NCBI GenBank assembly: GCA_008973525.1
Contig: WACJ01000251.1
Coordinates: forward strand, 434,001 to 498,000
Source of the DNA: Stenopsyche tienmushanensis
Lineage: Eukaryota; Arthropoda; Insecta; Trichoptera; Stenopsychidae
Direction: 5' to 3'
DNA: 64,000 bases
Shown here piece by piece: positions 1 through 12,900 of this stretch. The notes under the pieces were generated by a model. That model did no database searches, was not told the origin of the DNA, and worked only from the letters and a program-made list of their open reading frames with translations. Positions within the stretch are counted from its first letter, which is position 1. Each line of letters opens with the position of its first letter. Position numbers and translations under genes: made by a program.

Positions 1-840
1 TAAAAACTGCCATAAAATGGATTAAATTCATCCCTTGTTTTAAAAGCATAATCAACGTATCCAGTCAAATGAAGTATATAATATTCCAGAATTCCCTTTA
101 ATTAATTTAAAACCGAATGTGCACCCGGATCCTTGCACCACAACGACCCAATTACCATATTAATATTATGTTTGATATCCAACCTTCATTAGGATTTAGC
201 TAAAAAATATTTAAACTGTATTTTTTCGGCTAAAAATGTCTGTGAGTCTTATTTGAAACTATCACAGACTTTCCTTGTTTCTCTTACACGTGAGCTATTT
301 TTATGATCATGCTTTTTAAATCGCCCCATTTATTTCTAGAATGTTCTGAATTTCTGACACTCATTATCCATGTTTTACAATCTTACTCGCACAGCGCCCA
401 TTACGTTAATTTTATCTCGTCGGTGGTGTTGCCAGACATGTCAATCGTCTATCCTAGATAAATATACTCCTTGTATCTCGTATTACTTTGCGCCACTGAT
501 ATAAATCGATTGTCTCTATAAATTTGAATCAGTTAATAAATGAGAGAATTTAATTGAAGAATCCTAACCACTGATAGCATTATCACACCACTTCCGTTGT
601 ATTACTAAATAATTTACATCATGTATATAAATTCAATTGTGTTGTTCTCATAATAAATCTCATCTAAAAATATCACATAAATGTAATGTATGATGATTCA
701 TTATATTCTTGTAAAGACACGATAGGGCAAATTGATTTGAACGTCACGAAAAGTGAAACTCCAAGCGGCAGTTAGTCGGAAAGAAAAGGAGAATCATTTG
801 TAGTATTTCCGTGTACTGGCGTGTAGGGGGGATCCTAACT
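1..840. other. AT-rich stretch without a recognised gene
   Basis: No open frame, repeat structure or RNA gene stands out here. It precedes the mariner and jerky-type transposon debris and probably lies inside the intron of whatever minus-strand gene begins at about 5.4 kb. Confidence 0.5.
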
Positions 841-939
841 GTCAGTTTGTTTGATCCCACGTGTTCGTCGGCCATTTTGTTCAATCACAGTAAATTCTTC
901 CGAAAAAGAGGTAGTCGCGCGTTGCTACCACATCTCGTC

Positions 940-1330
940 AATGTGTGATCCGCACGGTCATCCGTTTTTTGACTTTGCAGTACAATACCGCCGCGAATAT
1001 CCATCGGAAGCTCGTGAAAGTTTATGGTTAGCGATTTGATGAGTAGACAACATGTCACGAAGTGGGTTAAGTTGTTCAAAAAGAGCCGTACATACCATCA
1101 ATGATTTTTAACGAACATGAGCAAAAAATTGATATTGTATTGGAAAAACTTGGTTACGAGATGTTGTGTGTGAAATACATGGCCAGAATGCTGACACCGG
1201 AACAACGTCAATATCGCGTGAATTTTTAAATCGTTTTGCACAGGAGAGAGAAGTTTTTTTGGACTCTATCGTGATGGGGGATGAGATGTGGGTGTGTCAC
1301 TATGCCCTAAAATCCAAAAGATAGTCATTT
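940..1330 (+). pseudogene. mariner-like transposase relic
   Basis: Broken plus-strand frames give mariner transposase signatures. First comes a helix-turn-helix-like piece (SRQHVTKWVKLFKK, near 1038-1080). After stops and shifts there are LTPEQRQYRV (near 1192-1222) and FLDSIVMGDEMWVCHY (near 1257-1304), which corresponds to the family's conserved block around the first catalytic Asp (usually GDE-W). The reading frame has several stops and at least one shift, so this is a dead copy. The C-terminal half with the remaining catalytic Asp residues is not visible. I could not delimit terminal repeats. Confidence 0.7.
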
Positions 1331-1452
1331 TAATGGCGTTATTCGCCCAATTTCTTCCATTTTCCAATGACAAGCAATGATAGTCTGTGTCTGCCTACTG
1401 AATTTGCACACACCATTATAGTGACAAGTTCTTTACTAGTTTTATACCCAGG

Positions 1453-1840
1453 TGAAGTATTTTCACGCCTTGATGCTAAAGAATTGTTGGGTGGTTTTTT
1501 TCCAATTTAAGTCGGTCTCATCAGCATTGTATATAAATTCTTCATTTAATCCTTCCTTCTCCACAAATAACTTCAATGTGTCAATGAATATGTTCGCTGA
1601 AGATATGTCAGCAGAAATCTTTTCCCCGCGAATTTTAAGTTCCCTGATACCATATCGTCCTTTGAATTTTTCAAGCCAGCTCGAACTTACTTTGAAGTTG
1701 GAATCTCAATTTAATTTTGAATTTAAAAATACTGCATTTTCACACAATAATGGACCAGATATTGGCTGTCCAGTTGATTGTCTTTGTACGAACCACGTAA
1801 ACTTTTCGCTCTGAGCGTCCATCTTCCGATATTAAACAAT
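1453..1840 (-). pseudogene. jerky/Tigger (pogo-type) transposase relic
   Basis: The minus strand reads through a CENP-B/jerky-like transposase in essentially one frame: TGQPISGPLLCENA, then WLEKFKGRYGIRELKIRGEK, then ISADISSANIFIDTLKLF, then FIYNADETDLNW. The last is the conserved strand around the first catalytic Asp of pogo-type DDE transposases (usually N-ADE-G/D-L-W). An internal TGA and a terminal TGA after the Asp block, plus missing ends, show it is inactive. It abuts a Tigger-like element that starts at 1913, so it is probably the remnant of an older related copy. Confidence 0.7.
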
Positions 1841-1912
1841 TAGTAAACTTCGTAATACGTAATCCATCACGTACGCGAGCAAAAGTGGACACAATTCTCC
1901 ACGTGTAAATTA

Positions 1913-2972
1913 CAGTAGACTCTCGATTATCCGGGCTAATGCTGGAAAGGAAGAACACGGATAACTGGAAAACATAGATAATTCAAATCATCAAATTTCT
2001 ACTTGGTTTCGAATATAATATTATATTTACTATAGATTTTGAGATTTTTTAAGCATTTTTTTAATTATACAAGCTATTTTATTCATTTTTTAGCGTAATC
2101 TAACAATGCTTCAACATAATTCAAAGCCGATTTTATGTCTAATGTAATAATTGGTATCTTCTTCCCTTACAGTGCCACTCTCATTTTCTTCCTCTTGAGA
2201 AACAAAAGAAACGATATCTGTATCATCTATGCATTCAAAACCTGGATCATTCAAATTATGGTCGAGCCATCTTTCGTCATGATCGAACAAGTGTTTCTAA
2301 CTTAACTTTTGACCAAGATTATATTATTCTATGATCTGATGAATTGATCAAATTGTCATCTTCAAATTTAAATTGTCGTGAGGATCGTTCGATAGCCTTG
2401 GCTGCGGGAAGATGTGCTTCCCGTGGTCAGATCGCATGATCTCTGTCGTGATTTATAAAGAAGTTATCTAAGACGAGAGTTTGTTTTCTATTTGACACCC
2501 GTCTACCTCTACCAGACCCCTCGGCTACATAACGGCCCGAGAGCAAAACGGACCCGCGTGCAAGCACGGCCATCTCAACGAGTACGTGGGAATGGAACCC
2601 GGGAACCCTATCTAACCCCTTGGTCCATGGATTCAAAGATGTCACATTAAGGGGCAAAATTTTGCAAACATAAGTCCATCGCTTAATTTCAATATGCTCT
2701 CGTTCAAATGAGAAGAATCTTTTATTAAAAAAAAAATATCTTGCACCTCTGGAACCTAAAGAGTTTTGTTACTTTAATCTTGACCTGTGTATATAACACC
2801 TCATCTACTGTTCGAGAATTGCGTCATTATTCAAGTATCACAACGTTATTTTTTAGTATTATATTCGTTTCGTTGTGTACATAATCATATAAGAAAAAAA
2901 TAATTAATATTTTTCAAGCACGGATAATCCGCCAATCGGATAATCCGCATCCGGATAATCGAAAGTACACTG
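1913..2972 (-). mobile_element. Tigger-like DNA transposon with TIRs and TA target duplication
   Basis: The left end begins CAGTAGACTCTCGATTATCC and the right end, reverse-complemented, begins CAGTGTACTTTCGATTATCC. Both are flanked by TA (1911-1912 and 2973-2974), as expected for pogo/Tigger elements. Inside, minus strand 2290-2085 encodes a jerky-type transposase C-terminus: an acidic stretch with WLDHNLNDPGFECIDDTDIV and SQEEENES, then ALNYVEALLDY in a shifted frame. The body is about 1.06 kb, so most of the transposase has been lost. A second related terminus (CCGGATAATCGAAAATC and onward to CTGTA) lies at 3002-3054, suggesting nesting inside an older copy. Confidence 0.7.
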
Positions 2973-3122
2973 TATAATTTTTTTGTTTTATTTAGAACAA
3001 TCCGGATAATCGAAAATCTAGATAATCGAGGTCCGAATAATTTAATTTGTACTGTATGCTATTTTTTCATTTTATAAATAACAATCCAATTTTTTAATTA
3101 ATTTTTACAATAAAATAAAGTA

Positions 3123-4116
3123 TTAACACATTGTTTACAGGAAGCATATTAATCTGTTAAGTGGGCGGGACGTATATATACGTCCAACGTAAACTGCATC
3201 GAAATTGGTTAGGACGTATATTTACGTCCTCGAAATATATGGTTAGTCCTAAAGCAGGCAGAACTTTTTTATTGTTTAACGAATGTTTGAGTTGTCGAAA
3301 CATGTTTTGACATGAATTTAAGATAGATAGCAAATTGGTTGCACTTCTCTATTGTGTTGTAGTGGACGTGTACTTAGTAAACGATGACTAGTAGCACAAG
3401 GTAAGATTCAAAGAGAAACTTATTATGTTTTAAAATGGAAGGACAAAAAAGACATATTGATGCTCAGTTTAGACAACATAGTAAAAAGCCAGCCTATGCC
3501 ACCAATAAACAACATTTTCAAAGAACAAATGAAAGGGAACTAAATCCAGGAAGTGTCGAATTTATTACAAAAAAGGGAAATAATCTACATACTAGTATCT
3601 GGATTATGAGATAGCACTACCTGTCAATAACTGTTAAAAAATATATCACACAGAAGTTGAGTTTTGAATTTATGCATGGATATATTTTATTTTTTTAAAC
3701 TCTACCTTTCCATTTTCTTTGTGTTTTTGTTTGTTTTGTATTTGTTAACTTCTCTATATATTTATGTGTTTTTATAAATTCTAAGCATCGTTAAATAAAA
3801 TATGAACTCACGCCAGGTGGGTGGGACGTATATATACGTCCTAACGAAAATGTGCACGCCAACTGTATGTTGCGTTATTGAAAAGGAACTTCCCCGCTTA
3901 ACAGGTTAATATTGTCTGTCAGCTGATGTACGGGGAAGCACATTTTTATGAATTACACCATGTTTGTGCACATTTTTCCTTATTACTTGTCTTATGAAAA
4001 TCTATTGAAACTATTTTTTTTAAATTAAGCACATTCCAATCCATATATGACCAAAAACTATGTTTAGAAATCATGCGACAAACGCGTGCGAAATTTTCCC
4101 GTATGTAATGTATTAA
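3123..4116. mobile_element. TTAA-flanked MITE, interrupted by a piggyBac-like element
   Basis: The left terminus is TTAACACATTGTTTACAGG. The right terminus, reverse-complemented, is TTAATACATTACATACGGG. These are similar inverted ends, each carrying TTAA. Without the nested insertion (3153-3909) the element is about 237 bp. A second copy without the insertion is at 34329-34526, with the same internal blocks (around CATAGTTTTTGGTC and GCTTCCCGTAC). TTAA termini suggest piggyBac-type mobilisation, but no coding remnant is visible. Confidence 0.6.
3153..3905 (+). mobile_element. non-autonomous piggyBac-like element, copy A
   Basis: The element is flanked by TTAA (3149-3152, 3906-3909), with short inverted ends of the CCTGTTAAG type: TCTGTTAAGTGGGCGGGACG on the left and CCTGTTAAGCGGGG on the right when reverse-complemented. 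Subterminal palindromes ACGTATATATACGT occur near both ends (about 3170-3185, 3209-3226 and 3827-3841). Internal plus-strand sequence 3435-3612 carries degenerate piggyBac transposase C-terminal sequence homologous to copy B at 53.5-54.3 kb. At 753 bp, with only a transposase tail, it is an internally deleted copy. Confidence 0.8.
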
Positions 4117-5150
4117 ATTAAAATAGCATTTTGGTGCAAAGTAAGCGTAAGTTTTGCGATTGTTACCAATATAAGAAACGATTGCACAAATCGATTTCCG
4201 CCGCAAATTCAAATTTTTCGGCCATGCCTCGAAAGCGATTATCCGACATCGATTGTGAAGATCTGTCATAATACATTCAAGCGGGATAACAATCCTTGTC
4301 AATCAAATGCTCAAACTCTCAAAGCCACGATAAATTAATTCATAACGGTTCACTGGCTCATTAATATGCAATTAGCAATCAGCGAAACTATCTATCAATT
4401 TGAATAACACAGGATTAAAAGCTTATCACTCAATATGATTCCCATTTTCATCACGGCCTGATTAATTTTATGTGTTATTGATGGAAAAGAAGACAAACAA
4501 ACAATTATCACAATTGATAAAATTGATTTCAATTATCAACGACTCGAAGAAGAAAAATCCATATAAAATAAACATGCCAAAATGTTCGACTAAAATAAAT
4601 ATATATCGTCTCGTTTTGATGATGTCAATCAATCAATTATTCCAAATTTAATATTTAAAAAAAAATATATCTAGCCAAATTTACGCACAACCGGACTTAA
4701 ATAAATGGGACGTCTACTGATGATAACACAAATATAACGCCTAATTAGCATTTTTTTTATTATTTCGACGAGCCTCTATCATAATATTATTAAATACGTC
4801 CATAAACATCCGCGAAATCCGTTTCGCGGCAACACTAATCAAAGTTTTTCGATCTCTCGTTGTTGTCAATTGTATAAATACGTATAACGCCGTAGCATGA
4901 AAATAATCGTCTGTGTCAATACAAATTTACGAACGCTACTCTGACATAAATAATTTATGAGATTCGTATAAAATATAAATTTATACTGATTATAAATGCG
5001 TTTTCATTGATTAAATATATCCCTATATCGCGTGATTTAAATTTGAATTTAATTGGTATTAAAATTTAAAAAAAAAAAACAAATTAATTTGAATTATTCA
5101 TGATTTAAAAATTATACGAATAAAAACGAGATTTATCGGCGAACAGTCTT
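4117..5150. other. AT-rich spacer, no gene seen
   Basis: Only short AT-rich open frames and poly-A runs. It lies immediately downstream (minus-strand sense) of the putative first-exon donor at 5155, so it is probably intronic to that gene. Confidence 0.4.
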
Positions 5151-5154
5151 ACCT

Positions 5155-5424
5155 GGACGAAAATAATAGTGTTTGGTCCCAATTTGGCGGCTGTGAATGA
5201 TGCGTTTTAAACTTTGACGTTTGTGTGGAAGCACGAAATTTGAATTTTGGCGCGCGCATGCGCACTCGGAGAACGACACACAATAGTAGTTTGACGTGGC
5301 GAGCCGCCAAGCGACACTGACACTCGGCCGGTGTTATTCGTGGCGCCTGGCGGCCGCGCGCCGAACTAACCGCTGCACGCGCCACTGCTACTTCCGATTG
5401 CATTGCTGACGTCAATCCCTTCAA
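5155..5424 (-). promoter_or_regulatory. CpG-rich promoter and candidate first exon of a minus-strand gene
   Basis: An abrupt GC- and CpG-rich island in AT-rich DNA. On the minus strand it ends in a consensus donor (CAG|GTAAGA, about 5154), which fits a first exon splicing leftward to exons outside the window. A perfect palindromic CRE-type octamer TGACGTCA is at 5407-5414, and a GCGCGCGCATGCGCAC tract (NRF-1-like) is near 5252. A 91-codon frame starting at 5424 stays open into the donor (starts MKGLTSAMQSEVAV) but matches no family I know. It may be 5' UTR. Confidence 0.5.
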
Positions 5425-6170
5425 TTATCCCAGATCGGCTTTAAATATAACCGGGATAAACAGCGATATCGTTGCACATCAGCTTAATTAAAAGATAATT
5501 GTTGGGAAACATATTCATTCAGCGAATCGACGGAAGGGATTTAAAACCGAAGCTATTGCTGATTGACAGGAATAGTAGCGCGTATGAAACTACATTCAAA
5601 AATTTTTTTAATGTCTGAACTGCAATACAAATCAATTACATATAATTCTAAATAATATCGATGGCCTTTATAATTTGATAAATCAAAAATGTCCTTTAAA
5701 ATTTATGAGTTATAAGTTCCATAATTAACACATTTACTGCGGGGACACTTCAGGCGCGTTTATCCCCCGATATTTAAACGCCGCGCTTAAAAAACGTATA
5801 TTAACATAATCTTATTATATTTATAATAACCAATATATTTAAATATTCCACCATTCGCATACTTATCGAAAAAAATTAAAATATCTTACACTGATTTTAA
5901 AATATGTCAAACACATAAAAATACGTATTTTAACCCTTTGTGGGCATGTTAAAAAGTTACAGCAGATCCCTAACGGTTTGCAACATTTTTAAGGGAAAAT
6001 ATTCCATATTTTTTAATTATTATTATAACTGGAATTATTATTCGTGGAATTAAAGGTTCTACTATTTTTTTTATAATATGGCTTTTAGCAATCTCTTTTA
6101 TGAAATCATTACCAACCATTTTCACATAGTTTTTCATGTCATATATATGTTTTTAAAAATGTGGTAGCCA
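5425..6170. other. AT-rich upstream region with a possible TTAA MITE end
   Basis: No coding sequence is recognisable. TTAACACATTTACTGCGGGG (about 5726) resembles one end of a piggyBac-type MITE, but I did not find its partner end. Confidence 0.35.
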
Positions 6171-6174
6171 TTGG

Positions 6175-6545
6175 TATCCAGTGGACCCCCTCTTGAACAT
6201 TGTTTTTTTTTTGGTGGACCTCATCCCAACCCTTGTGGACTTAATTTTTCAAACAAACAAACATTTCTTGGTCAAAATAGATCTTCTTATAATGTTTTCT
6301 GTAAATAATTTCACGAAAATATCTTGTTCAACTACAGATAAATGTTTTTTGTATATCTTCGCGGACCCCCAGGGCTCCGCAGAACTGCTGGTCTAGAAAA
6401 AAGTGTGGGAGCGCCGACCCCACACGCCCCCACCCTACTACACCACTGGTAGTAGCTGACCACACCTCTAGATTTGAACTCAAGATGATTGAGCTACAAC
6501 TCCAACCGTTTAACCGTGGGACTACCTATAGGTACTGATTTTTAT
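6175..6545 (-). repeat. tRNA-like SINE head joined to a hAT-like GC-rich repeat
   Basis: On the minus strand 6535-6463 reads like a decayed tRNA: a D-arm-like GTCCCACGGTTAAACGG, then an exact T-arm/B-box-like GAGTTCAAATC. This is followed leftward by CAGTGGTGTAGTAGGGTGGG (about 6448), a sequence typical of hAT termini, and a GGGGTCC-rich tract ending near 6180. The mixture may be a SINE or two abutting elements. The family could not be named. Confidence 0.4.
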
Positions 6546-9500
6546 CAACAAAAAAAAATAGTATTTATACTGTAATCATCATTATTGATAACATTTTCCC
6601 ATAGTGAACTATGATTGGCAATTAGAGAATATGTATATGATCGAAAATCTAATCTAAACCCTGAAGGTTCGTATAGCATTTACAGGAACCACAAATTTCT
6701 AAATCAAAATAATAAATCTATGGAAATGTTAGTCTTTTTACTGTTTTTATTTGTTTGTTTGCATTACACAAAAAAAATCTTTATTTCCATCGACTAACAA
6801 TAATATTTCCAATTTACCGTCTAGTTCGTGCAGCAATCACATTCTAACTCATTTATACCAGTGTTTATTTCACATTTTTGGCATTTTTTAAGAGCTATCA
6901 CTTTGCTCAAAAATATTACGAATATAAAATTACAATAAAAAAATCAGTCCGTCCTTAAGTGCGTGCTAAGGATCAATTTCCATATGCCAAGTGCTAATTT
7001 GGTTCATAGCCTCATCTCCCTTATTATTTTTTGTAAACAGACTGAATATTGTAAACATGAGGAGTAAAAAAAGTAATAACCCAATTTACCCTTTTACATG
7101 CAGAGCAGCGTAGTATCTTAAAAAGAAATTTGCACTTAAAGTACATCGTAATGTTACATAGATAATGCAGTAATCAAAAAAAAAATGCGTATTACCAAAT
7201 TTGCCAGTTATAGTTTGCCATCTTTTTTGGGTGGCATTTTTTGATATGAATTTGTAAATTTAGGAAAATAATTTAAACGATTAAAATATGTGTCTAATAT
7301 AAACATGTCAATTCACACGATATTGAATATTTGAATATGCTTTCCGCAGTTATTGTGTTAAAATTCAACGAATTCGTCAAAGTAAAATAAAGCCACACAC
7401 ATGGAACCACAAGTGTTGCTATGCGAGTTCTATAAGGATAAATTTTAAGTTTCATATAAACATTTCAATAACAAATCTAAAAATGTGGAATTTCAACAAG
7501 CTTTATAAAAATGTAATATCGTATATTTTTTGTATTTACGTTCACATAAGGAATATTGACAAAATGACATAATTTTATTCATTTTTATTAGCATAGTCAA
7601 CGATTTAACAACATGTTTATTATGTACAAATTTAATGGGATATTTTCATCCTGGGATATTAAACATTTCCCTATATGTATATTATTTATTTTCTTCCCCT
7701 TTTGTCAATGTGATAAAACTTTTGATAAAAAGTGTTAAATTTAAATTAAAATGACGCCATCTTTAATTACAAAAATTAATATTTTTATAACAAAGTTTTC
7801 AACCGAATTTATTGAAATATTTTGGTTTGATTCTGTAATAAACTTATTTTATTATAATAATATTTTTAAAATTTAATAACTCAAATGTTTGTTAATCGAT
7901 TCGTTCAATTGTTGTTTATAAATATGATAATTAAAATAACCATAAGTAAATTATGAGTGCATTTTTAATAAAATGTTCACGTGGATATAAAAATGAATAT
8001 TTGTGTATAAATTATTTTGCTTGGGTATTTGCTTGCGGGCTATACGTAACTCAATAATCTTAGGTACAAATCTATAGGTGGTGCGACTGGCGACCACATT
8101 TTTAAAAACATACATACGCCATGAAAAAACCATGTCAAAATGGTTGGCAATGGTCCCATTTGATGAATCAATTGAATATAACTGATAATAAATGGCGAAT
8201 GCTTGATTAATTTAAATTATACGAGTAAAAAATATTGTATGAAAGATGTTCTAGTATTGAATGTCCAAACAATTCAATAAGTATCCTTATAATATGCATT
8301 TCTAATTTTGTCTCCTCTACTACAAACATATATATTAAATAAATTCAATTTATACGATAGAATATTGTTTGAATAAATTCAAAATATAATCCAAACACTT
8401 TATTTAATATGTTTTGGACCTGCCATACAATTTTAAATACATATAAACACATTCTAAGATAATATATTTCAGTTTTCACAATTTATATATAGTATAAATA
8501 CTTATAGATTCAACCAGAAAGTTTACATTAAAAATTTATAAAAATGTCCAAAAGAGTTTTGGTATAGAATAAATTGGTCATTCTTATCGGATGAACTTCA
8601 CGAAGAAAAATATCTTTATACTCCACATTTAAAATAAGTTTGTGTCATTTATAGACAACGGTTAGAGATTGAAAGAGTTATACAAAACATATATGAATTT
8701 GTTATTAACGTTTATCAAGAAGCGTTTTAGTTTTATAACCGTTGAACAGTTTTTCCTACGCTAACATTGATTTTTTTTTAAACAATTCCCTCACTAACAT
8801 CATATTTTGATCAAAAAGGATCCTAAATCTGTAAAAGTCTATTATATCATAGCTAACATCAATATATTTTTTCATTTTTATATACCACAACAGTCAATTA
8901 TACCAGAGATTATTTTCTATATGTATGCAGAACATTTAATAATTATATATTTTAACTTATTACAAAGGATGATTTATTAAATCTTATATTGTCACAAATA
9001 TGTCCAAATGTATAAAAGTCTTTTGGTCTATATATTTAAGCTATAAATAATCTTTAATGCTTAATGAGAAACTTATATTATTAGGCATATTTGGACTGTG
9101 ATAGCGTTTAATGATACAATTAAGATATAACATTATAGAAAAATGTTTGTTGTTGTAAATATATCTATCGGCAAATTAAAAAGTATATTATTTGAATGGT
9201 TGCATATTTCATCTCAACTGTATATACGCTCACGTTTCAAATGTAAACTGTTAAGAATTAAATTCTTCATAGTATTTTTACAATAAATATAGATAATACT
9301 TATAATATAGTTTACAACATTCAATTTAAGACTACCAACTATTTTATAAGCAGCAAAATTTTGCTTTCAATAAGTTATAACATATTATCATACATTGATT
9401 ATTCATATATATATATTTTTTTAACGTTTAGCTCTTTCAGCAGATACATTGATTGATAAGCATCACTAGTCTAATTTGTAATATTTATATTATAATACAA

Positions 9501-9970
9501 CTACTTCACTTTGATTTAAATACATTTAGTCTAAGAATAATTATATTCAAGAGATTATTCCATTTTAAACATATTTTGAATTTAGTCCCCGTTGAAATAT
9601 AAGGACAAAGCGATCATTTATTGATTATTGATTATAGAGCTTCACTATGGTAATTATTATTGTCAATTGAATATATACAGATATATATATAATATATATA
9701 TATCCAATCTCTATAGATAATATGGACATTTCCATACAAATATCATATTCAAACGTTTATATATAGGCCAATATATTTGACTATTTTTTATTTAATTTAT
9801 ACATAATATTTCTGCCATAAATTTATAATATTGGCAGTATTTTATCATTTTTTAACAGTATTTAATATGGCATAATACATTTTTAGCAACATTGGCTATT
9901 TGAATGCAGCAGTATTACTGTCAATGTATAATTTCATGAAATATAGATATTTTAAATGTAATTTAAAATG
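6546..9970. other. AT-rich intergenic region, mostly featureless
   Basis: Very AT-rich with TATATA palindromes (for example 9675-9705). The only repeat I can support is at 7970-8060, which shares the tail CCCGCAAGCAAATACCCAAG (minus strand) with the SINE-like copy at 22.6 kb. An AATAAA on the minus strand at 9787-9792 may serve the acetyltransferase gene. Confidence 0.45.
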
Positions 9971-9975
9971 ATTAT

Positions 9976-12900
9976 TTAAGTGTATTTTATACGAAGAGCC
10001 ATTATCTTCAACGTGTCGTGGGGTGGAGGAACATCAAATACGGGCAGCCCAGTTTCAGGATCGAGATAATCCCTGTAATATAATTGTACCACAGTTTCCA
10101 TGCCGAATTTTTCACACATCTTTTGTGAGTATACTCCGGTAGCGTCACCTTTGATTATCTGAAATTGTATAATATTGCATATTTGATATGTCTATTGGAT
10201 TATATTGCATAAGTGTATATGCTATGGTTTATAAATTACCCTGTATCCATGATCTTTACCAACTTCAATGGTTCTCCTCATGAGCTCGCATGCAATGCCT
10301 TTGCCCCTGACACTAGAATCTACCGACATGATCCTACATTCTAGGATCTTATTCACTCGAAACATGTTGAATAGATCCATATCATCGGAGACTTTGTAGA
10401 GCAAAGTGAATATTTTTTTGAACTTTGAATCTTTCATTTTTTTGACCTTTTCTAATGCCCTGATTGTGTCGCCGGGCTGTAATTTTCCATTCAAAACAGC
10501 CGCTACTACCTGAAACATAAAATCTAATTTAATATTTTTCACACAAATGATATGTGATATTTTAAAAACAATGATGTTTATAAACTTAAAAAAATATCTA
10601 TTTTTAAATAGCTTTCACGTTTAACCCATTTTCACTCAGCGTCAATAACACTTATGAGAAATGCACGATTTTAACAGACATCCATGACATTTGATAATGT
10701 TGACCTCATTTCTCTAGTATTTGCTTTCCTTCCCTCTTATATTTTATCTCGTTCGCCCTCAACCCATTCGATTCCTGTCTCTGAAATTTTCCTGTGAATT
10801 TCCGAAGCTTCAGCTGAATTTCAATCGTATTTTATATAGAGATCCGATTGAAATGTTAATTAAATCTGAATGGAATTTTTCCAGAGAAAATAATTAAGCT
10901 CTGAAAGTTTTTGGGTATCAGTATTGAGCTTTCAATATCAATTAACATTAAAATTCTTTCAGGCATATTTCTGACTATTAAAAAATAAGACAAAGACAGA
11001 CTTTATTCGCACCAAACATATTTACTATGAAAAATGTGGCATAAAATGAGGAAATTTGGCTTATATAGCTAATTATAGAATAGGAAGACTTGAAATAAAT
11101 CGTCAGATGATTGTTTAAGGTTCGTATTCTTTAAATACTTAATATAGTGTTGAAATTAAAAAGTCCCGAAATTAGAAAGATTACCCGGCATGCGTTGCAA
11201 TGCCGGGCAATCACTCTACTACCTCGCATAACAAACTACGTACATTAACAATATTTTTATTATGCCTATGTTATTCCCGCAAGTGTAAACAATAAGTTGA
11301 TAAAGTTTTATCGTAATCGGATGAACGGTATGGCAACGCATTAAATACGAACAAACAAACATTGATTTTTATATATTAAACTATGCTTATGTTACTCGCG
11401 CAATCTTTAGCAATAAATGGACGAAGTTTTATCGTAATCTGATGAATGGTATCGCAGCGCATTACATACGAACAAACAGATATTAATTTTTATATATTAG
11501 AAGAATAAAGAAACTTGTTAGGGATCTTGTGGAAAGAAAAAATCCTGATTGGATCAATTTATGAGTTAAATCAAAGCCTACTTGATGAAAAATAATTCAA
11601 ATTTTAGAATACTCAATCAATTTCATATGCTTAGCAGTCAATGATTAATCGAATGTGATGTAAAATTTAAAATTAAATCTAGTTTTCGATTTGCAAGTTA
11701 TTGAATAGCAATCCCGGCATTGAAGACGTTTTTCTGAAGTTGATATTTCAACAGGGTATTAAGACCTTCCATAAGATTTCGCTCTTATAAACTAAACTAT
11801 CCATTTCGAGCACACTTGAAGATGCTCTAACATTTTGTATTCTTATCATCAATACTATAACGTAGAGGAAAAATGCAAGTAGACTTGTGAAAATAAAATG
11901 ACAGGGTTGTCGTACAAGTTTGTCAGTTTTCTGATTTTGCATAGAAGTGGTACAACTCGGATAATTATGCCACTCCAGTAAAGTACACGAGGCATCATAA
12001 AAGCACTAGTCAAGACTATAAACAAAATTTCTCAAAGTGATAAGAATGATTCTCATGGACTATTTACAATATCAAACACATGGTCTCTACCTAATTAACA
12101 CAAGAAAGCGGACAATAGGACTTTAAAAAAGCGCGGCACATGTACCAAACCAAGGTTGGCAATAACCTTCCTTAAGACCGATATCGGATCGAACGTGACG
12201 CTTCGAAAATAATCGGGAAAATATTAAGATAGATCTTATCAGTTTTAAGATTTAAGTTTTAATTTAATCTTAAGTCCTAAGGTAGTTTTAAGCGAGTCTT
12301 CAAAAATTTCCAGTTAAGTTTTGGGATCCGACCGATCGTCTTGGCCGCAGGAAGATCTGGTCGCCAGCTAGAATCAATAGTTAACGAACCCAGAAAGGTC
12401 TTCCGTTTAGAAGATTAAGGGTGATACGGAACTGCCCTTAACACCCTACCTCAAAATCAACTGAAACATCAATTATCGACGCAATTCATGAAAATAAAAT
12501 TACGTTCAAAGTGTAAGGATGTCCGATTTTAAGTATTTTTTTTTAAGGATCTGGTGTTTTTAAGCTAAAAACTCGTTTCGGGCCGAACACATAGGTTCTA
12601 AAAAACTATATGATGGTATTATTTAAAAAAAAATTATTATATTGCAGCTTTATTTGAGTATATTTTCTTTGAGGAAAAGGATAAAGTGTAAAGGAAAAAG
12701 GGACTAAGCCCAAAATAATGAGATCCCGACGAAAGGTCAAGGTTTTAAACCCGCCTTCGTAACAAAAACTCAGTTTTGTTCGCTTTCCAACGACACGAGC
12801 AATACGAGGACTCGAGAACAGATTTAATGTGAACGTTTCAGCTTTCTTTTCCTTACGGCCATAATTATGTTACATTGATTTGATTAATTAGGGTACTTAC

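Noticed and set aside
1452..1814. 120-codon plus-strand frame
   Set aside because: Antisense shadow of the jerky-type transposase relic, whose minus-strand reading gives family motifs.
3946..4302. 118-codon minus-strand frame
   Set aside because: Lies largely in the TTAA MITE and has no protein-family features.
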